This document shows, piece after piece, positions 45,023-54,332 of a stretch of DNA of 64,000 nucleotides. Origin of the DNA: Bacteroidota bacterium (lineage in GTDB: Bacteria > Bacteroidota > Bacteroidia > NS11-12g > UBA955); contig JAIYAW010000007.1 of the NCBI GenBank assembly GCA_027488835.1, forward strand, positions 248,001 to 312,000. Direction: 5' to 3'. Below the pieces are notes generated by a model. It searched no databases. It saw nothing but the letters and a program-made list of their open reading frames with translations, and was not told where the DNA came from. A program made the translations under genes and the position numbers. How positions within the stretch are numbered: the first letter of the stretch is position 1; every line of letters starts with the position of its first letter.

Positions 45023-45772
45023 TCAAATTGGCAATAAAGGATATAAAATAGGTTGCGAAGGCACCGCATCAGAAGCGATTTTGGGCACCATTAAATTCAG
45101 AAAATATAATCCATCTTGAATTGAATTACCCGCATAAATAAGTTCGGTAATACTGGCTTTTTTTCGTGTATTTTCGGGATATTGCCACCAAATACGATGT
45201 GCAGCCAGTGCGCCGCTATCTTCCTCCGGATCAACAGATGGCAAGTCGGTTAACAAATGCATAAAACCAAAGTCGACTAACATTTGCATTGCATTTAGGG
45301 TAAAATATGGAGGATTATTTCCTGACCAAATTCTATTTTGTTTATCTCGGTCATTGGGCAAAGTTCTAATTACGATTGCCTCTGTTTTTGTGAAAGTATG
45401 TTTTAATAATTCTGATTCGTGTATCACCCAATCTCCCTCAATTTCAATCAATGGTATTGTAACGAGTTGGGCCGAAAAAAAATGTTTTTCTAAAACATCA
45501 GAAACTGAAATTCTTTCAGTGGCAATATGTCCAACCCCTTCGGTATGGGTTCCATTACCATGTGCACAATAAGTAACTATTTCACAATTGGCGGAACCGC
45601 CCTCAATCACACTTCCCACAAATGAACCCACTCTAATTGGCTCTACTTTTGCAAAATCAATGTGAAATGCATTCGGATTTTCAAAATTGGGACCAAATCC
45701 TAAGGTGATATTGGAGGGATTTGACAAATCAACTTGATAAGGGTTTTGCTCAATATGAATAGATAGTTGCAT
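45023..45772 (-). CDS. cyclase / kynurenine formamidase-like metal hydrolase
   Basis: A 249-residue cytoplasmic protein of the cyclase superfamily. The metal motif HxGTHxDxxxH appears as HGNGTHTEGVGH, with Glu in place of the usual Asp, and a late His/Asp region is present (MHLLTDLPSVDPEEDSGALA). The group includes kynurenine formamidase, isatin hydrolase and polyketide cyclases, so the substrate is open. The ATG at 45772 (MQLSIHIEQN) is chosen because the ORF start at 45850 overlaps the divergent kinase gene. Its stop is 1 base from the GT9 start, which suggests co-transcription. Confidence 0.82.
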   Translation of the reverse strand: MQLSIHIEQNPYQVDLSNPSNITLGFGPNFENPNAFHIDFAKVEPIRVGSFVGSVIEGGSANCEIVTYCAHGNGTHTEGVGHIATERISVSDVLEKHFFSAQLVTIPLIEIEGDWVIHESELLKHTFTKTEAIVIRTLPNDRDKQNRIWSGNNPPYFTLNAMQMLVDFGFMHLLTDLPSVDPEEDSGALAAHRIWWQYPENTRKKASITELIYAGNSIQDGLYFLNLMVPKIASDAVPSQPILYPLLPI

Positions 45773-45867
45773 TGCTTCAAAATTGGTAAAAAGAAATGGA
45801 AAACAAAAAGAAAATGCGCTTTTTTTATTAGAATTGTAAAGCATTTGCAATGAGCTACATAAGAGAG

Positions 45868-48747
45868 ATGAAAAATAAAATCCTTTTTGCCCTGTTATTT
45901 TTCTTTTCTTTAATCAAAAATATTGATGCTCAACAATATATATCATTTTTTCCAAGTCCAATCAACGACCAATTATTTCAAAATACAGTTACCGGCTTAA
46001 ATAAAGATAAATATGGATTTTTATGGATTACATCTCAGTTTGGTATTTATTGTTACGATGGACACAATTTAAAGCACTTTAATACGGCAAACACAAAAGA
46101 ATTAATAAGTAATAGATTTTCAGGAATCTTTAAAATGAAAAACAATAATCAATTGTTTGCGTTGGGTGAATTTAATCAGGTTTATCTATTAGAAAATAAA
46201 AAAATTAAAATCCATTATCCCTCCAAAAACACTAACTTTTTATTTTACAAAACTGTAATCATTGCGGATTCACTCAAGCAATTCAAAGCGCATATTCAAA
46301 AATTAGATAACATGTATTCGGCTGAATCCATGTTAAAAAATCATATTCTCTATTCTTACAATAATTTAATTATAAAAGATTTCAACCATAAGATTCAGGT
46401 AATTACAAAAGCAAAAGACATTAAACTCTCTTATAAATTCAAATACCAAATATTATCAATAGGTTCAAAATACTTAACAGTACAAATCGATAATAAACTC
46501 TACTGTATAGACTTATACAAAACTGAAATTCGTTTTCATGTTTTATTATCTAGGTTATTCGAAACAGATTTAACAACGGCATATTTTGATGAAATTTCCA
46601 ATATTATTTATTGCGGCACATTTAATAATGGCTTAATCCAGTTTTCGCCTAATTCAATTGAACGATTTTCACTTGGTACAGATCCCGAAGATTTCACTTA
46701 CTTATATTCTTATACGTTCGATAGCATTACACAATCGATTTTTTCAATTTTAGATAATGGTGTATATCAATGGAAAGATAAAAATCCAGACAATCCAATC
46801 AGAATTACCAAAGGCAAATGGTCTGGAAGTGCATGTGCGATATTGAAAAACAGAGAACTGTTTTATTGCATAAATGAAAAGCTCAATTGTTATTCAATTG
46901 AAGATAAAAAAATAAAATTCCAAATTACTTGCAAGCCTGAAATTGCTGACATTTTCGAATTTAACAGCAAGTATTATTTTATTTCAGGAAACAGTATTTA
47001 TGAATTTAACAACGAGAAAATTTGGATTGTCAAATCTTTTGCAAGCAAAAATTACATTTATAAAGTTAAGATTTACAATAACAATATTCATTTATGCTGT
47101 AGTGATGGAATTATTGTTTTGGACGGCAAACTCAATAAGATAGGGCACTATCTCAAGCAAAAAACAGTTAGAGATGTGCAACGTTACAATTCAAGTTTAA
47201 TTGCAGCAACCTATGGAACGGGTGTTTATATAATTAATAATCAACATGAATTTCGTATTCCAAATGACCCCAAAAACTGGATGCTTGCCGCCTTAGGTTT
47301 AAGGAAAGATACATCCAATCGGGTTTGGATAGTATGTAATAAAGGTATTTTTATTATTCCCGAAAACAACTTCAAAAAATTTACATTTGATAGTTCTAAC
47401 TACATATCATTAAACATCCACTCCGACCTTCCAGCCTCAGAATTAAATGGGGGTATTTACCCCGAAAACCAACAAATTGTCAATAACAAAATCCTCATCC
47501 CTTCTGACCATGGTCTTTTGAAAATCAATCAAATTCACACCAACTTAAACAAAATCAATTTAAACGTATATCTTGAAAACATTTTGGTTAACAACAATCA
47601 AAAATTAGGGAAACAAAACAATATAATTTTACCGAGAGACCATACTGCGCTTGAAATTTTTATTCAAACTCAATATTTTCAAATTGGAAAACCCTTGCCA
47701 ATCTTTTTTAAACTTAAGAACATTGATGCGAATTGGCAAAGAGTATCAAATAGCCGTTCCATTAAATTCTCAAGATTACCGCCAGGAAGTTATTCTTTAT
47801 ATATCTTTCAAAATAACAGAGAGCTAAAAATATTAGAGATTACTGTAAATCAAATTTGGTATGCGACATGGTGGTTTATTCTATTGTTGATTTTGGCGCT
47901 GGGCTTGGCTATTGTTTTTGTTTTTATTCGAAATCAACGAAAATCAAAAGAGGAAAAAGAAATTTTAGATTTAATTGTAAATCACAAAACGATGGAGTTG
48001 CAATTCACTGTTGCTGAATTGTTAAGAGCTCAAAAAATATTACAAGAAGAAAACAATTTCAAAAATCAATTGTATGCAATTTTGATGCACGACATTAAAT
48101 CGCCTTTAATGTTTCTTGCAGAATCTTCGTATTTGATTTATAATAAACATAAAGAAAATGAAAACGACTTAACCAACTTTGTTCGAATTGCCGCAAATAC
48201 ATCCAAGGAACTCCATGATTTTATTTCGGATTTTTTAAATTGGCTAGGTACACAATTTACCGACTATAAAGTAGAAATAAATCAGATTAATGTTAAAAAT
48301 ATAATTGCTGAATTGGTCAAATTTTACCAACCCATTGCAAATGCAAAGAATATTGTCATTCAAACGAATCATGCAGAAAACGATACATTCATCAATTCCA
48401 ATGTGACAATATTACAAACTATTTTGAGGAATTTTATTGACAATGCGATTAAATATACCCCTTCCGGTGAAATCAATATTTCGATAATAGAAGATAGCAA
48501 ACATGTTAACATTATCATTGCCGACTCTGGAAATGGATTACCCTCAGATATTGTTAAAATTATAAAAGATTGGGAAAACCAAAAGCTAGCGGAAGCCATG
48601 ATTGGACATTCAACTACGCATAAAATGGGAATTAAAATCACCCTAGAGTTTATTAAACTCATAGAGGGAGAAATTACCTACGTTGAAAAAAAATCAGGTG
48701 GTTCAATCATTCAAATATCCCTCAAAAAGGATATTACATTGAAGTAA
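45868..48747 (+). CDS. sensor histidine kinase with two-component propeller and Y_Y_Y domains
   Basis: A 959-residue membrane kinase. In order: signal peptide (about 1-22), a large periplasmic propeller with Reg_prop-like repeats (GLNKDKYGFLWITSQFGIYC, GLRKDTSNRVWIVCNKGIF), a Y_Y_Y domain (about 590-660), one membrane helix (about 668-690, WWFILLLILALGLAIVF), a HisKA domain with phospho-acceptor His in ILMHDIKSPLMFLAE, and an ATPase domain (NFIDNAIKYTPSGE, IADSGNGLP). There is no receiver domain, so it needs a separate partner. The likely partner is the convergent response regulator, whose 3' end overlaps this gene by 14 bases. ATG 45868 is preferred; ATG 45850 is also possible. Confidence 0.9.
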   Translation: MKNKILFALLFFFSLIKNIDAQQYISFFPSPINDQLFQNTVTGLNKDKYGFLWITSQFGIYCYDGHNLKHFNTANTKELISNRFSGIFKMKNNNQLFALGEFNQVYLLENKKIKIHYPSKNTNFLFYKTVIIADSLKQFKAHIQKLDNMYSAESMLKNHILYSYNNLIIKDFNHKIQVITKAKDIKLSYKFKYQILSIGSKYLTVQIDNKLYCIDLYKTEIRFHVLLSRLFETDLTTAYFDEISNIIYCGTFNNGLIQFSPNSIERFSLGTDPEDFTYLYSYTFDSITQSIFSILDNGVYQWKDKNPDNPIRITKGKWSGSACAILKNRELFYCINEKLNCYSIEDKKIKFQITCKPEIADIFEFNSKYYFISGNSIYEFNNEKIWIVKSFASKNYIYKVKIYNNNIHLCCSDGIIVLDGKLNKIGHYLKQKTVRDVQRYNSSLIAATYGTGVYIINNQHEFRIPNDPKNWMLAALGLRKDTSNRVWIVCNKGIFIIPENNFKKFTFDSSNYISLNIHSDLPASELNGGIYPENQQIVNNKILIPSDHGLLKINQIHTNLNKINLNVYLENILVNNNQKLGKQNNIILPRDHTALEIFIQTQYFQIGKPLPIFFKLKNIDANWQRVSNSRSIKFSRLPPGSYSLYIFQNNRELKILEITVNQIWYATWWFILLLILALGLAIVFVFIRNQRKSKEEKEILDLIVNHKTMELQFTVAELLRAQKILQEENNFKNQLYAILMHDIKSPLMFLAESSYLIYNKHKENENDLTNFVRIAANTSKELHDFISDFLNWLGTQFTDYKVEINQINVKNIIAELVKFYQPIANAKNIVIQTNHAENDTFINSNVTILQTILRNFIDNAIKYTPSGEINISIIEDSKHVNIIIADSGNGLPSDIVKIIKDWENQKLAEAMIGHSTTHKMGIKITLEFIKLIEGEITYVEKKSGGSIIQISLKKDITLK

Positions 48748-49363
48748 TTACGTTATAATAAAATGCAAGCTTTGTCAAAGATGCAATATTTTTCACATCG
48801 AGCTTATTGAAAACTCTCATTTTATAAGTACTAACCGTTGAAGCCTTCAATGTTAAAATATGACAAATATCAGTCGTAGATTTGCCTTGTAAGTAAAGCA
48901 TCATCACTTCTAATTCTTTTGCCGATAATTTCTCAAATGGGGTTGAATCTGCATTAGATTGTATTTTCTTGTTCTTTTTCCCATTTTCAATATTTCCCAT
49001 TATTTCAAAAACCGCCTCTGTCAACATTTGCAATCCATCTCCTTTATAGACATATTTTTGTATATTTAATGAAGACATCGCATTTTCCATAACGTCTTTT
49101 GGGAACATAGAAAATACAATAATTGGGGTACGTTTTTCAACCTTGCGAATCGCTTTTATCAATTCATGTGAACTGATATCGGGTAAATTCAAATCAGAAA
49201 TGATCAAATCATAATCGTAATCTTTAAGCAAACCTAAGGCATGATTGGCATTGGGGGACTCACTAATTTTCAGACCAATAAATTTCTGCTCTAATACCTG
49301 AATCATTCCAAATCTAACAATTTCATGATCGTCAATGATTAATATTTCAAACTGCATTTTCAC
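48734..49363 (-). CDS. NarL/LuxR-type response regulator
   Basis: A 209-residue two-component regulator. The receiver domain (1-120) has the acidic pocket IIDDHEIV, the phospho-acceptor Asp in DLIISDLNLPD and the Lys in KYVYKGDG. The C-terminal LuxR/GerE helix-turn-helix (about 143-205) reads LSAKELEVMMLYLQGKSTTD, ICHILTLKASTVSTYKMRVF. It is encoded tail-to-tail with the histidine kinase and overlaps it by 14 bases, so each 3' end is antisense to the other. Its targets are unknown. Confidence 0.92.
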   Translation of the reverse strand: MKMQFEILIIDDHEIVRFGMIQVLEQKFIGLKISESPNANHALGLLKDYDYDLIISDLNLPDISSHELIKAIRKVEKRTPIIVFSMFPKDVMENAMSSLNIQKYVYKGDGLQMLTEAVFEIMGNIENGKKNKKIQSNADSTPFEKLSAKELEVMMLYLQGKSTTDICHILTLKASTVSTYKMRVFNKLDVKNIASLTKLAFYYNVITSM

Positions 49364-49413
49364 CTAAAGAATACTAAGAATTCACAAATATACGTATTTT
49401 GAAATTGTTTTAA

Positions 49414-49986
49414 TCATTGACCTATAGCATCTTCGAGAATTGACAAGAATTTCTTATGACTGATTTCATATGCGCCAAATTGCTCAATATGATTATTCAA
49501 ATATTGCGTATCTAATAATTTAAAATGATGCTCTCTCAAAAATTCCACCAGAAAAATCAAACAAACCTTACTGGCATCAGTTACCGTGTGAAACATGCTT
49601 TCCCCGAAAAACGCTTTTCTGATACAAACTCCGTAAAGACCTCCAACCAACTCCCCATCTAAATAAGCTTCAAAGCTGTGGGCAAATCCTTCTTCATGCA
49701 AATCAATATATGCCTCTTTGATTTCTTCCGAAATCCATGTGTCGTCTTCCCTATTTTGTGAACAACGTTCAATGACTTCGGCAAAATTTCGGTTAATAAC
49801 CAGTTCAAACTTTCTTTTGTTGTATAAACGTCTAAGATTTTTAGAAACTTTAAATCTATCATCCAAAGGAATCACTCCACGCCTTTCAGGGGTATGCCAA
49901 TAAATGGCATTTCCTTCGTCGGGATCAGCCATTGGGAAAGAACCCGACAAATAAGCCTGAATTAATAATTGAGGAGTCAGTAACAT
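49414..49986 (-). CDS. aat: leucyl/phenylalanyl-tRNA-protein transferase
   Basis: A 190-residue GNAT-fold enzyme that adds Leu or Phe to proteins with N-terminal Arg or Lys, marking them for ClpAP (the N-degron pathway). Family motifs are YLSGSFPMADP, WHTPERRGVIPLD, DDTWISEEIKEAYIDLHEEG, FAHSFEAYLDGELVGGLYGV, FFGESMFH and LLDTQYLNNHIEQFGAYEIS. The length is slightly shorter than the E. coli protein, but the core is complete. It is divergent from trmB, 64 bases away. Confidence 0.94.
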   Translation of the reverse strand: MLLTPQLLIQAYLSGSFPMADPDEGNAIYWHTPERRGVIPLDDRFKVSKNLRRLYNKRKFELVINRNFAEVIERCSQNREDDTWISEEIKEAYIDLHEEGFAHSFEAYLDGELVGGLYGVCIRKAFFGESMFHTVTDASKVCLIFLVEFLREHHFKLLDTQYLNNHIEQFGAYEISHKKFLSILEDAIGQ

Positions 49987-50050
49987 TTCTGCAAAAGTAA
50001 TTCAACATAAAATGTGGGAATTCATTTTTCTTATGTTTTTTTGCACCATA

Positions 50051-50743
50051 ATGGGAAAAGGTAAAAACAAATCCGAAAAATTCGCCGAATTTGATTCATT
50101 TGAGAATACTTACGATTATAATTCTATCACAAAAGGCAAATGGGCATCAATTTTTGGAAATTCAAATCCCATTGTTTTAGAACTTGCTTGCGGAAAAGGT
50201 GATTATGCCATTGGTTTGGCTAGGATGAATCCCAACATCAATTATGTTGGCGTTGACATTAAGGGTAATCGACTTTGGAAAGGTGCTAAAATATGTACAG
50301 AACAGGGTATTCAAAATGTGCGATTTTTGCGAATAGAAATTGATAAACTTTTTGAATATTTCGCAAAAGATGAAGTTTCTGAAATGTGGATTACCTTTCC
50401 TGATCCACAACCACAAAAAGAGCGCAAGCGTTTAAGCAGTGGTAGATTTTTGAATGTTTACCGACAGGTGATGCCACCAACAGGCATGATGAATATCAAA
50501 ACAGATTCAGACTTGTTTTATGAAAGTAGTTTGGAACAAGTAGCAGAAGACAATTTAACATTGCTCGAAAACATAAATGACGTTTACGGTACAATTCCCG
50601 TTCCCGAGTTTTTACAAATTCAAACCTTCTACGAAGCAATCTGGCTAAAAATGGGCAAGAAAATAAAATATGTTAAATTTATTTTGGGGGACGTGAAAAG
50701 TCGCGAAACAAAAAAACCAAAATTACAGAATGATAGACCTTAG
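50051..50743 (+). CDS. trmB: tRNA (guanine-46-N7)-methyltransferase
   Basis: A 230-residue SAM-dependent methyltransferase that makes m7G46 in tRNA. The SAM loop is VLELACGKGDYAIGLA, and the substrate motif is WITFPDPQPQKERKRLSS, with TMW-like FYEAIWLKMGKKIKYVKF near the end. The ATG at 50051 (MGKGKNKSEK) is preferred over the ORF start at 50012, which would prepend an unrelated hydrophobic segment. Its stop overlaps the convergent lipoprotein gene by 4 bases. Confidence 0.94.
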   Translation: MGKGKNKSEKFAEFDSFENTYDYNSITKGKWASIFGNSNPIVLELACGKGDYAIGLARMNPNINYVGVDIKGNRLWKGAKICTEQGIQNVRFLRIEIDKLFEYFAKDEVSEMWITFPDPQPQKERKRLSSGRFLNVYRQVMPPTGMMNIKTDSDLFYESSLEQVAEDNLTLLENINDVYGTIPVPEFLQIQTFYEAIWLKMGKKIKYVKFILGDVKSRETKKPKLQNDRP

Positions 50744-51369
50744 GCCTTTTTTAATACAATAAGCAAAATCAATATCAATGCTACCAAAAACAAAAGCGTA
50801 ACTATTGTTCCAATTATTCCACTAAAAACACTAAAAATTGAAATTGCAATTCCTGCATAACATAATATTCTGCCAATAAAGCCAGGACGGACTTTCAATC
50901 CCACCAACCCAATTATTACGCCACAAGCTGCCAACAAAATTGACAAAAAATTACCACTGAAGAGGGTTGCCAGCAATCCCAAAAATATACTCGTCCAACC
51001 CATTGTTCTTCCAATATCTTTTGATGAAACCAAACGGCTAGATTTATTGATTTTTAATTTTGCGATTTCCTTTTGAACTGGAATTGATGTAATCGTATTT
51101 ACAAAAGTCTTTTCAGTAAATAATTGACCCTTCTCGGATTTAAATTGAGAAAATTGAACGATATTTGGATCGTTTTTAATTTGTTCAAGATTTGCAATAG
51201 TTACAACGGAATCAACAATTGTGTTCTTTGGGGCGAATGCCTTATTTGCACTTTTAGGCATTGAAAAGTTTCCACCTCCAAATCCAATTTCACGGGTTTG
51301 AACTGAACAACTATTTAAAAATAAAGCACCTACAATTAAAATAATTCCTAAAAAACGATTCAATTTCAT
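50740..51369 (-). CDS. lipoprotein with C-terminal membrane helices, unknown function
   Basis: A 209-residue protein with lipobox LFLNSC (Cys21), a polar middle region (about 22-120), and two or three hydrophobic helices in the last 80 residues (about 128-150, 168-185 and 188-207), ending KKA. A lipid anchor plus membrane helices is an unusual mix; it could lie in the inner membrane. I do not recognise the family. It sits 43 bases downstream of yigZ on the same strand. Confidence 0.72.
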   Translation of the reverse strand: MKLNRFLGIILIVGALFLNSCSVQTREIGFGGGNFSMPKSANKAFAPKNTIVDSVVTIANLEQIKNDPNIVQFSQFKSEKGQLFTEKTFVNTITSIPVQKEIAKLKINKSSRLVSSKDIGRTMGWTSIFLGLLATLFSGNFLSILLAACGVIIGLVGLKVRPGFIGRILCYAGIAISIFSVFSGIIGTIVTLLFLVALILILLIVLKKA

Positions 51370-51412
51370 ATATGCAATTTACACCTTATAAGTTAATATG
51401 ACAATACACATT

Positions 51413-52021
51413 TCACTTATTAATTTGTAAGTTTACCAAATAAGAATCGTTTGTTGTTTTTTCAAATTGCATCACTTGATTCTTCCTAATTGCAATGGTG
51501 TAGATTACTTTTTCAGTGTATTCTCTGTTTACAATTCGAACTTGAAATTGATTTAAAATTCGGTGAATTTCTTGCTCATATTGAAAATCTGTGGCCATTA
51601 AAAATTGTTCTTCCATCATCTTTTCTACTCTGCCCGATTCATTCAAAACCAATACCGCAGATGCGCCATAGCTTTCTATTAAACCTGGAATACCCAATAA
51701 GGTCCCCCCAAAATAACGAACTACAACCACCAACACATTTGTTAATTGTTGAGATAAAATTGCCCTGAGAATGGGTCTCCCTGCTGAATTAGAAGGTTCA
51801 CCATCGTCGTTTGCTCTTTGGGCTTCGCCACCCTGCCCAATTACATAGGCATAGCAGTGATGGGTAGCATCGGGATATTTCGATTTTAATTCGTTCAATT
51901 GTTTTTTAACTTCCAGCTCATTGTATACAATATAGCTATATGCAAGAAACTTACTTCCCCTTTCACGCAAAGAAGCTTCTGCATTTTGAGTTATTTCGTT
52001 ATACGTATCTGAAAACAACAT
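51413..52021 (-). CDS. YigZ/IMPACT family protein
   Basis: A 202-residue cytoplasmic protein. The YigZ/IMPACT signature is clear: KYPDATHHCYAYVIGQGG, EAQRANDDGEPSNSAGRPIL and LVVVVRYFGGTLLGIPGLIE. Eukaryotic relatives (IMPACT) modulate translation through Gcn1. The bacterial function is not settled. The start overlaps the EamA gene stop by 1 base, placing it third in the ribD-EamA-yigZ run. Confidence 0.9.
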   Translation of the reverse strand: MLFSDTYNEITQNAEASLRERGSKFLAYSYIVYNELEVKKQLNELKSKYPDATHHCYAYVIGQGGEAQRANDDGEPSNSAGRPILRAILSQQLTNVLVVVVRYFGGTLLGIPGLIESYGASAVLVLNESGRVEKMMEEQFLMATDFQYEQEIHRILNQFQVRIVNREYTEKVIYTIAIRKNQVMQFEKTTNDSYLVNLQINK

Positions 52022-52866
52022 TAGTTCAACAAGATCAATGCAAAAATGGCCAAGGCCAAACCAAAATAACCTTTGGCAGTTATTTTTTCCTTAAATGCCA
52101 GTCCAACCAAGGTAGACAATAAAACAACACCCACATTGTTCATGGTAAAAAACAAAGCTGTTTTGCCATGATAAAAATCAATGGCTCTGAACATGGCAAT
52201 CAATGAAAAGAAATTTGCAGTACCCAATAAAACTCCACCCAATGCACTTCTAAAATCAAAATTCCTCAACAACTTTGGATTTATTGCTATAATAATCAAT
52301 CCAGATAAAAATGCTCCGAAAAATAACAATGTCGACATTTTTGCATCCGTCCAAAAAACGTAGTGCTTGTTCTTCAAAAGATTTAACCCTGTATCAACCA
52401 ATCCGCTTCCTATAAAAACCAATAATAAAATCCAATTAAATTTAGTACCCTCATTAGATTTATTCGTAATTAAAACAACACTTAATAAAGACAAAGCTAT
52501 TCCACCCAATTTAATTGCATCAATATATTCCTTTAAAACAAACATGGCCACAATTACGGGCAACACCACACTCATTTTAGAGACCATAGAACTTAAAGCA
52601 GCTCCCGATTTATGGGTGGAAACACCCATTAAAAAAAATGTACCTATAAAAACTATTCCCATGCATATAATTGGCAAAAAGCCTTCTTGGTGAATTACTG
52701 ATGCATTCATAATATGCTCAGACCCCAAATAAATATTACCTAACAAAAAACAGGTTAAATAATTAAAAATAATTGCGGAAAATACATCGATGGATAATTT
52801 TGAAAATAATTTAAACGCCACAAAAAGTGCAGTACTCAACAATACACTTAAAAGCAACCAAATCAT
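52021..52866 (-). CDS. EamA/DMT family transporter
   Basis: A 281-residue inner-membrane protein with about ten hydrophobic segments arranged as two EamA repeats (the second beginning near residue 145), typical of the drug/metabolite transporter superfamily. The substrate is unknown. It overlaps ribD by 4 bases and yigZ by 1 base, so the three are co-transcribed. Coupling to ribD might suggest flavin-related export, but that is only a neighbourhood guess. Confidence 0.87.
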   Translation of the reverse strand: MIWLLLSVLLSTALFVAFKLFSKLSIDVFSAIIFNYLTCFLLGNIYLGSEHIMNASVIHQEGFLPIICMGIVFIGTFFLMGVSTHKSGAALSSMVSKMSVVLPVIVAMFVLKEYIDAIKLGGIALSLLSVVLITNKSNEGTKFNWILLLVFIGSGLVDTGLNLLKNKHYVFWTDAKMSTLLFFGAFLSGLIIIAINPKLLRNFDFRSALGGVLLGTANFFSLIAMFRAIDFYHGKTALFFTMNNVGVVLLSTLVGLAFKEKITAKGYFGLALAIFALILLN

Positions 52867-53897
52867 AATAAACTATTGTTTTTAAACACTTCGTAAAAAT
52901 CGTTTGGCAATTCTTGACAAGAAACCGAATTGGCTTTTATTTCAGGAGCCAAATCTCCATCGTTTATACGTATGCTTTTACTTTTAAACCGATGTATTTC
53001 GTCATACAAATTGTGTTTGATAAATTCATTTACTGTGAAAGCCCCTCCTTCAACCATCAAGCTGTTTATGTTAAGGTTAAAAAGTAATACCGACAAATTG
53101 TTTAGGAAATTTTCATCAAAATCCATTTGGATAGAATGCACATTTCCAACAACTTCATTTTTGAGTGAATTCAATACATAAACCGGTGAATCTCCAACAA
53201 ATTCGTTAGAGTAATTCCCAATTAAAGTATTATCAACCACAAATCTCCGAGGCGAAGTTCCACTCCATAATCTATTGTTCAACTGTGGTTTATCAATGTT
53301 CCACGTATTCACCCCAACCAAAATTGCAGAAATATCTCTTCTTAAGGAATGGGTTATTGCTTGGGTTTCTGTCCCAGAAATTTGGAATCTAGCTTTTGGA
53401 GAAGGGGCCATAAAACGATTGGCACATTCGGCCCACTTTAAAACAATATAGGGTCTTTTTTTTGTATGGAAGGTTACAAAGAACTTATTCAATTCTAAGC
53501 AATCTTGGTTGCAAATATTTTCGATTACTTCAATTCCATTTTCACGCAACATGGCAATGCCTTTTCCCGCAACCAACTGATTTGGATCTGTCATACCAAC
53601 CACTACCCTATTTACTTTGTGATCAATCAATAAATTTGCACAAGGTGGAGTTTTGCCAAAATGCGCGCAGGGTTCGAGATTCACATAAACCGTTGAATCT
53701 TTCAAAACTGTTTTATCTGCAAGTTGCAGTATCGCCATCCGTTCAGCATGGTCTTTACCAAAAGCGGTATGCCATCCCTCAGAAATGATTTTACCGTCAT
53801 TCACAATTACGCAGCCCACCATCGGATTTGGATTTACAAATCCGGCACCTCGTTTTGCTATTTCGAGGCATCGCTGCATAAAATATTCGTGATTCAC
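52863..53897 (-). CDS. ribD: bifunctional riboflavin deaminase/reductase RibD
   Basis: A 344-residue enzyme for two early riboflavin steps: deamination of diaminohydroxyphosphoribosylaminopyrimidine, then reduction of the ribosyl chain. The N-terminal deaminase has its zinc residues in DHAERMAIL and LEPCAHFGKTPPCANLLI, and the C-terminal reductase starts near residue 145 (RPYIVLKWAECANRFMAP ... LMVEGGAFTVNEFI). It heads the ribD-EamA-yigZ run. The 435-base region upstream holds no clear gene. Confidence 0.95.
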   Translation of the reverse strand: MNHEYFMQRCLEIAKRGAGFVNPNPMVGCVIVNDGKIISEGWHTAFGKDHAERMAILQLADKTVLKDSTVYVNLEPCAHFGKTPPCANLLIDHKVNRVVVGMTDPNQLVAGKGIAMLRENGIEVIENICNQDCLELNKFFVTFHTKKRPYIVLKWAECANRFMAPSPKARFQISGTETQAITHSLRRDISAILVGVNTWNIDKPQLNNRLWSGTSPRRFVVDNTLIGNYSNEFVGDSPVYVLNSLKNEVVGNVHSIQMDFDENFLNNLSVLLFNLNINSLMVEGGAFTVNEFIKHNLYDEIHRFKSKSIRINDGDLAPEIKANSVSCQELPNDFYEVFKNNSLL

Positions 53898-54332
53898 TTA
53901 GTAAGTGCGAAGTTAAAGTTATTTTTGAGGTGAAATGTAAAAAATACCACGCTGCTTTAATAAGTGCCGCAATTCATATGGCTCCATATATTACTGTTTC
54001 TCATGCTATCCTGAGTTTAATGGGCAATAGAATTCTAACAAAATTAAAAATATTTTTAATTTCCGCCATCATTAATTATACCATTTGTGTGCGATATCTA
54101 TTTCTCCACTGCTAAATCAACCACCATATATCCTGTCGATATTCGATTTTCAAATGCTATAACATCACTTTAATTTTGCATTTTCTCATCAAAATGTGTT
54201 AAAAAAATATAACAATATATACTATTTTCGCTAAAACCCATTTGTTTTCATTTAAATAACATAGAATAAATTCTATTAATGATTTCTTTACATAGATTTG
54301 AGAGGCAATAAAATCAACTGAAAATCACACAC
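53898..54332. other. 435-base AT-rich intergenic region
   Basis: No convincing gene. A 61-codon plus-strand frame (53930-54115) has no family signs and an odd composition. The region holds TGTTA/TAACA (54197-54214, 8-base spacer), a TAATTTTG box (54171-54178), an inverted repeat (54261-54276) and a second -7 box (54293-54300), so it is best read as the regulatory region of the gene at 54333 plus the ribD upstream. Confidence 0.55.
54261..54300 (+). promoter_or_regulatory. promoter with overlapping inverted repeat for the gene at 54333
   Basis: ATAGAAT (54261-54267) and ATTCTAT (54270-54276) form a 7-bp inverted repeat with a 2-base spacer. A TTC (54271-54273) within it sits 19 bases before TAGATTTG (54293-54300), a match to TAnnTTTG. 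The repeat would cover the -33 position, a good place for a repressor or activator. The ATG is 33 bases downstream. Confidence 0.45.

Noticed and set aside
53930-54115. 61-codon plus-strand frame in the gap after ribD
   Set aside because: It starts close to the ribD promoter region, has no known motif, and its hydrophobic stretches look like AT-rich noise. I treat it as non-coding.
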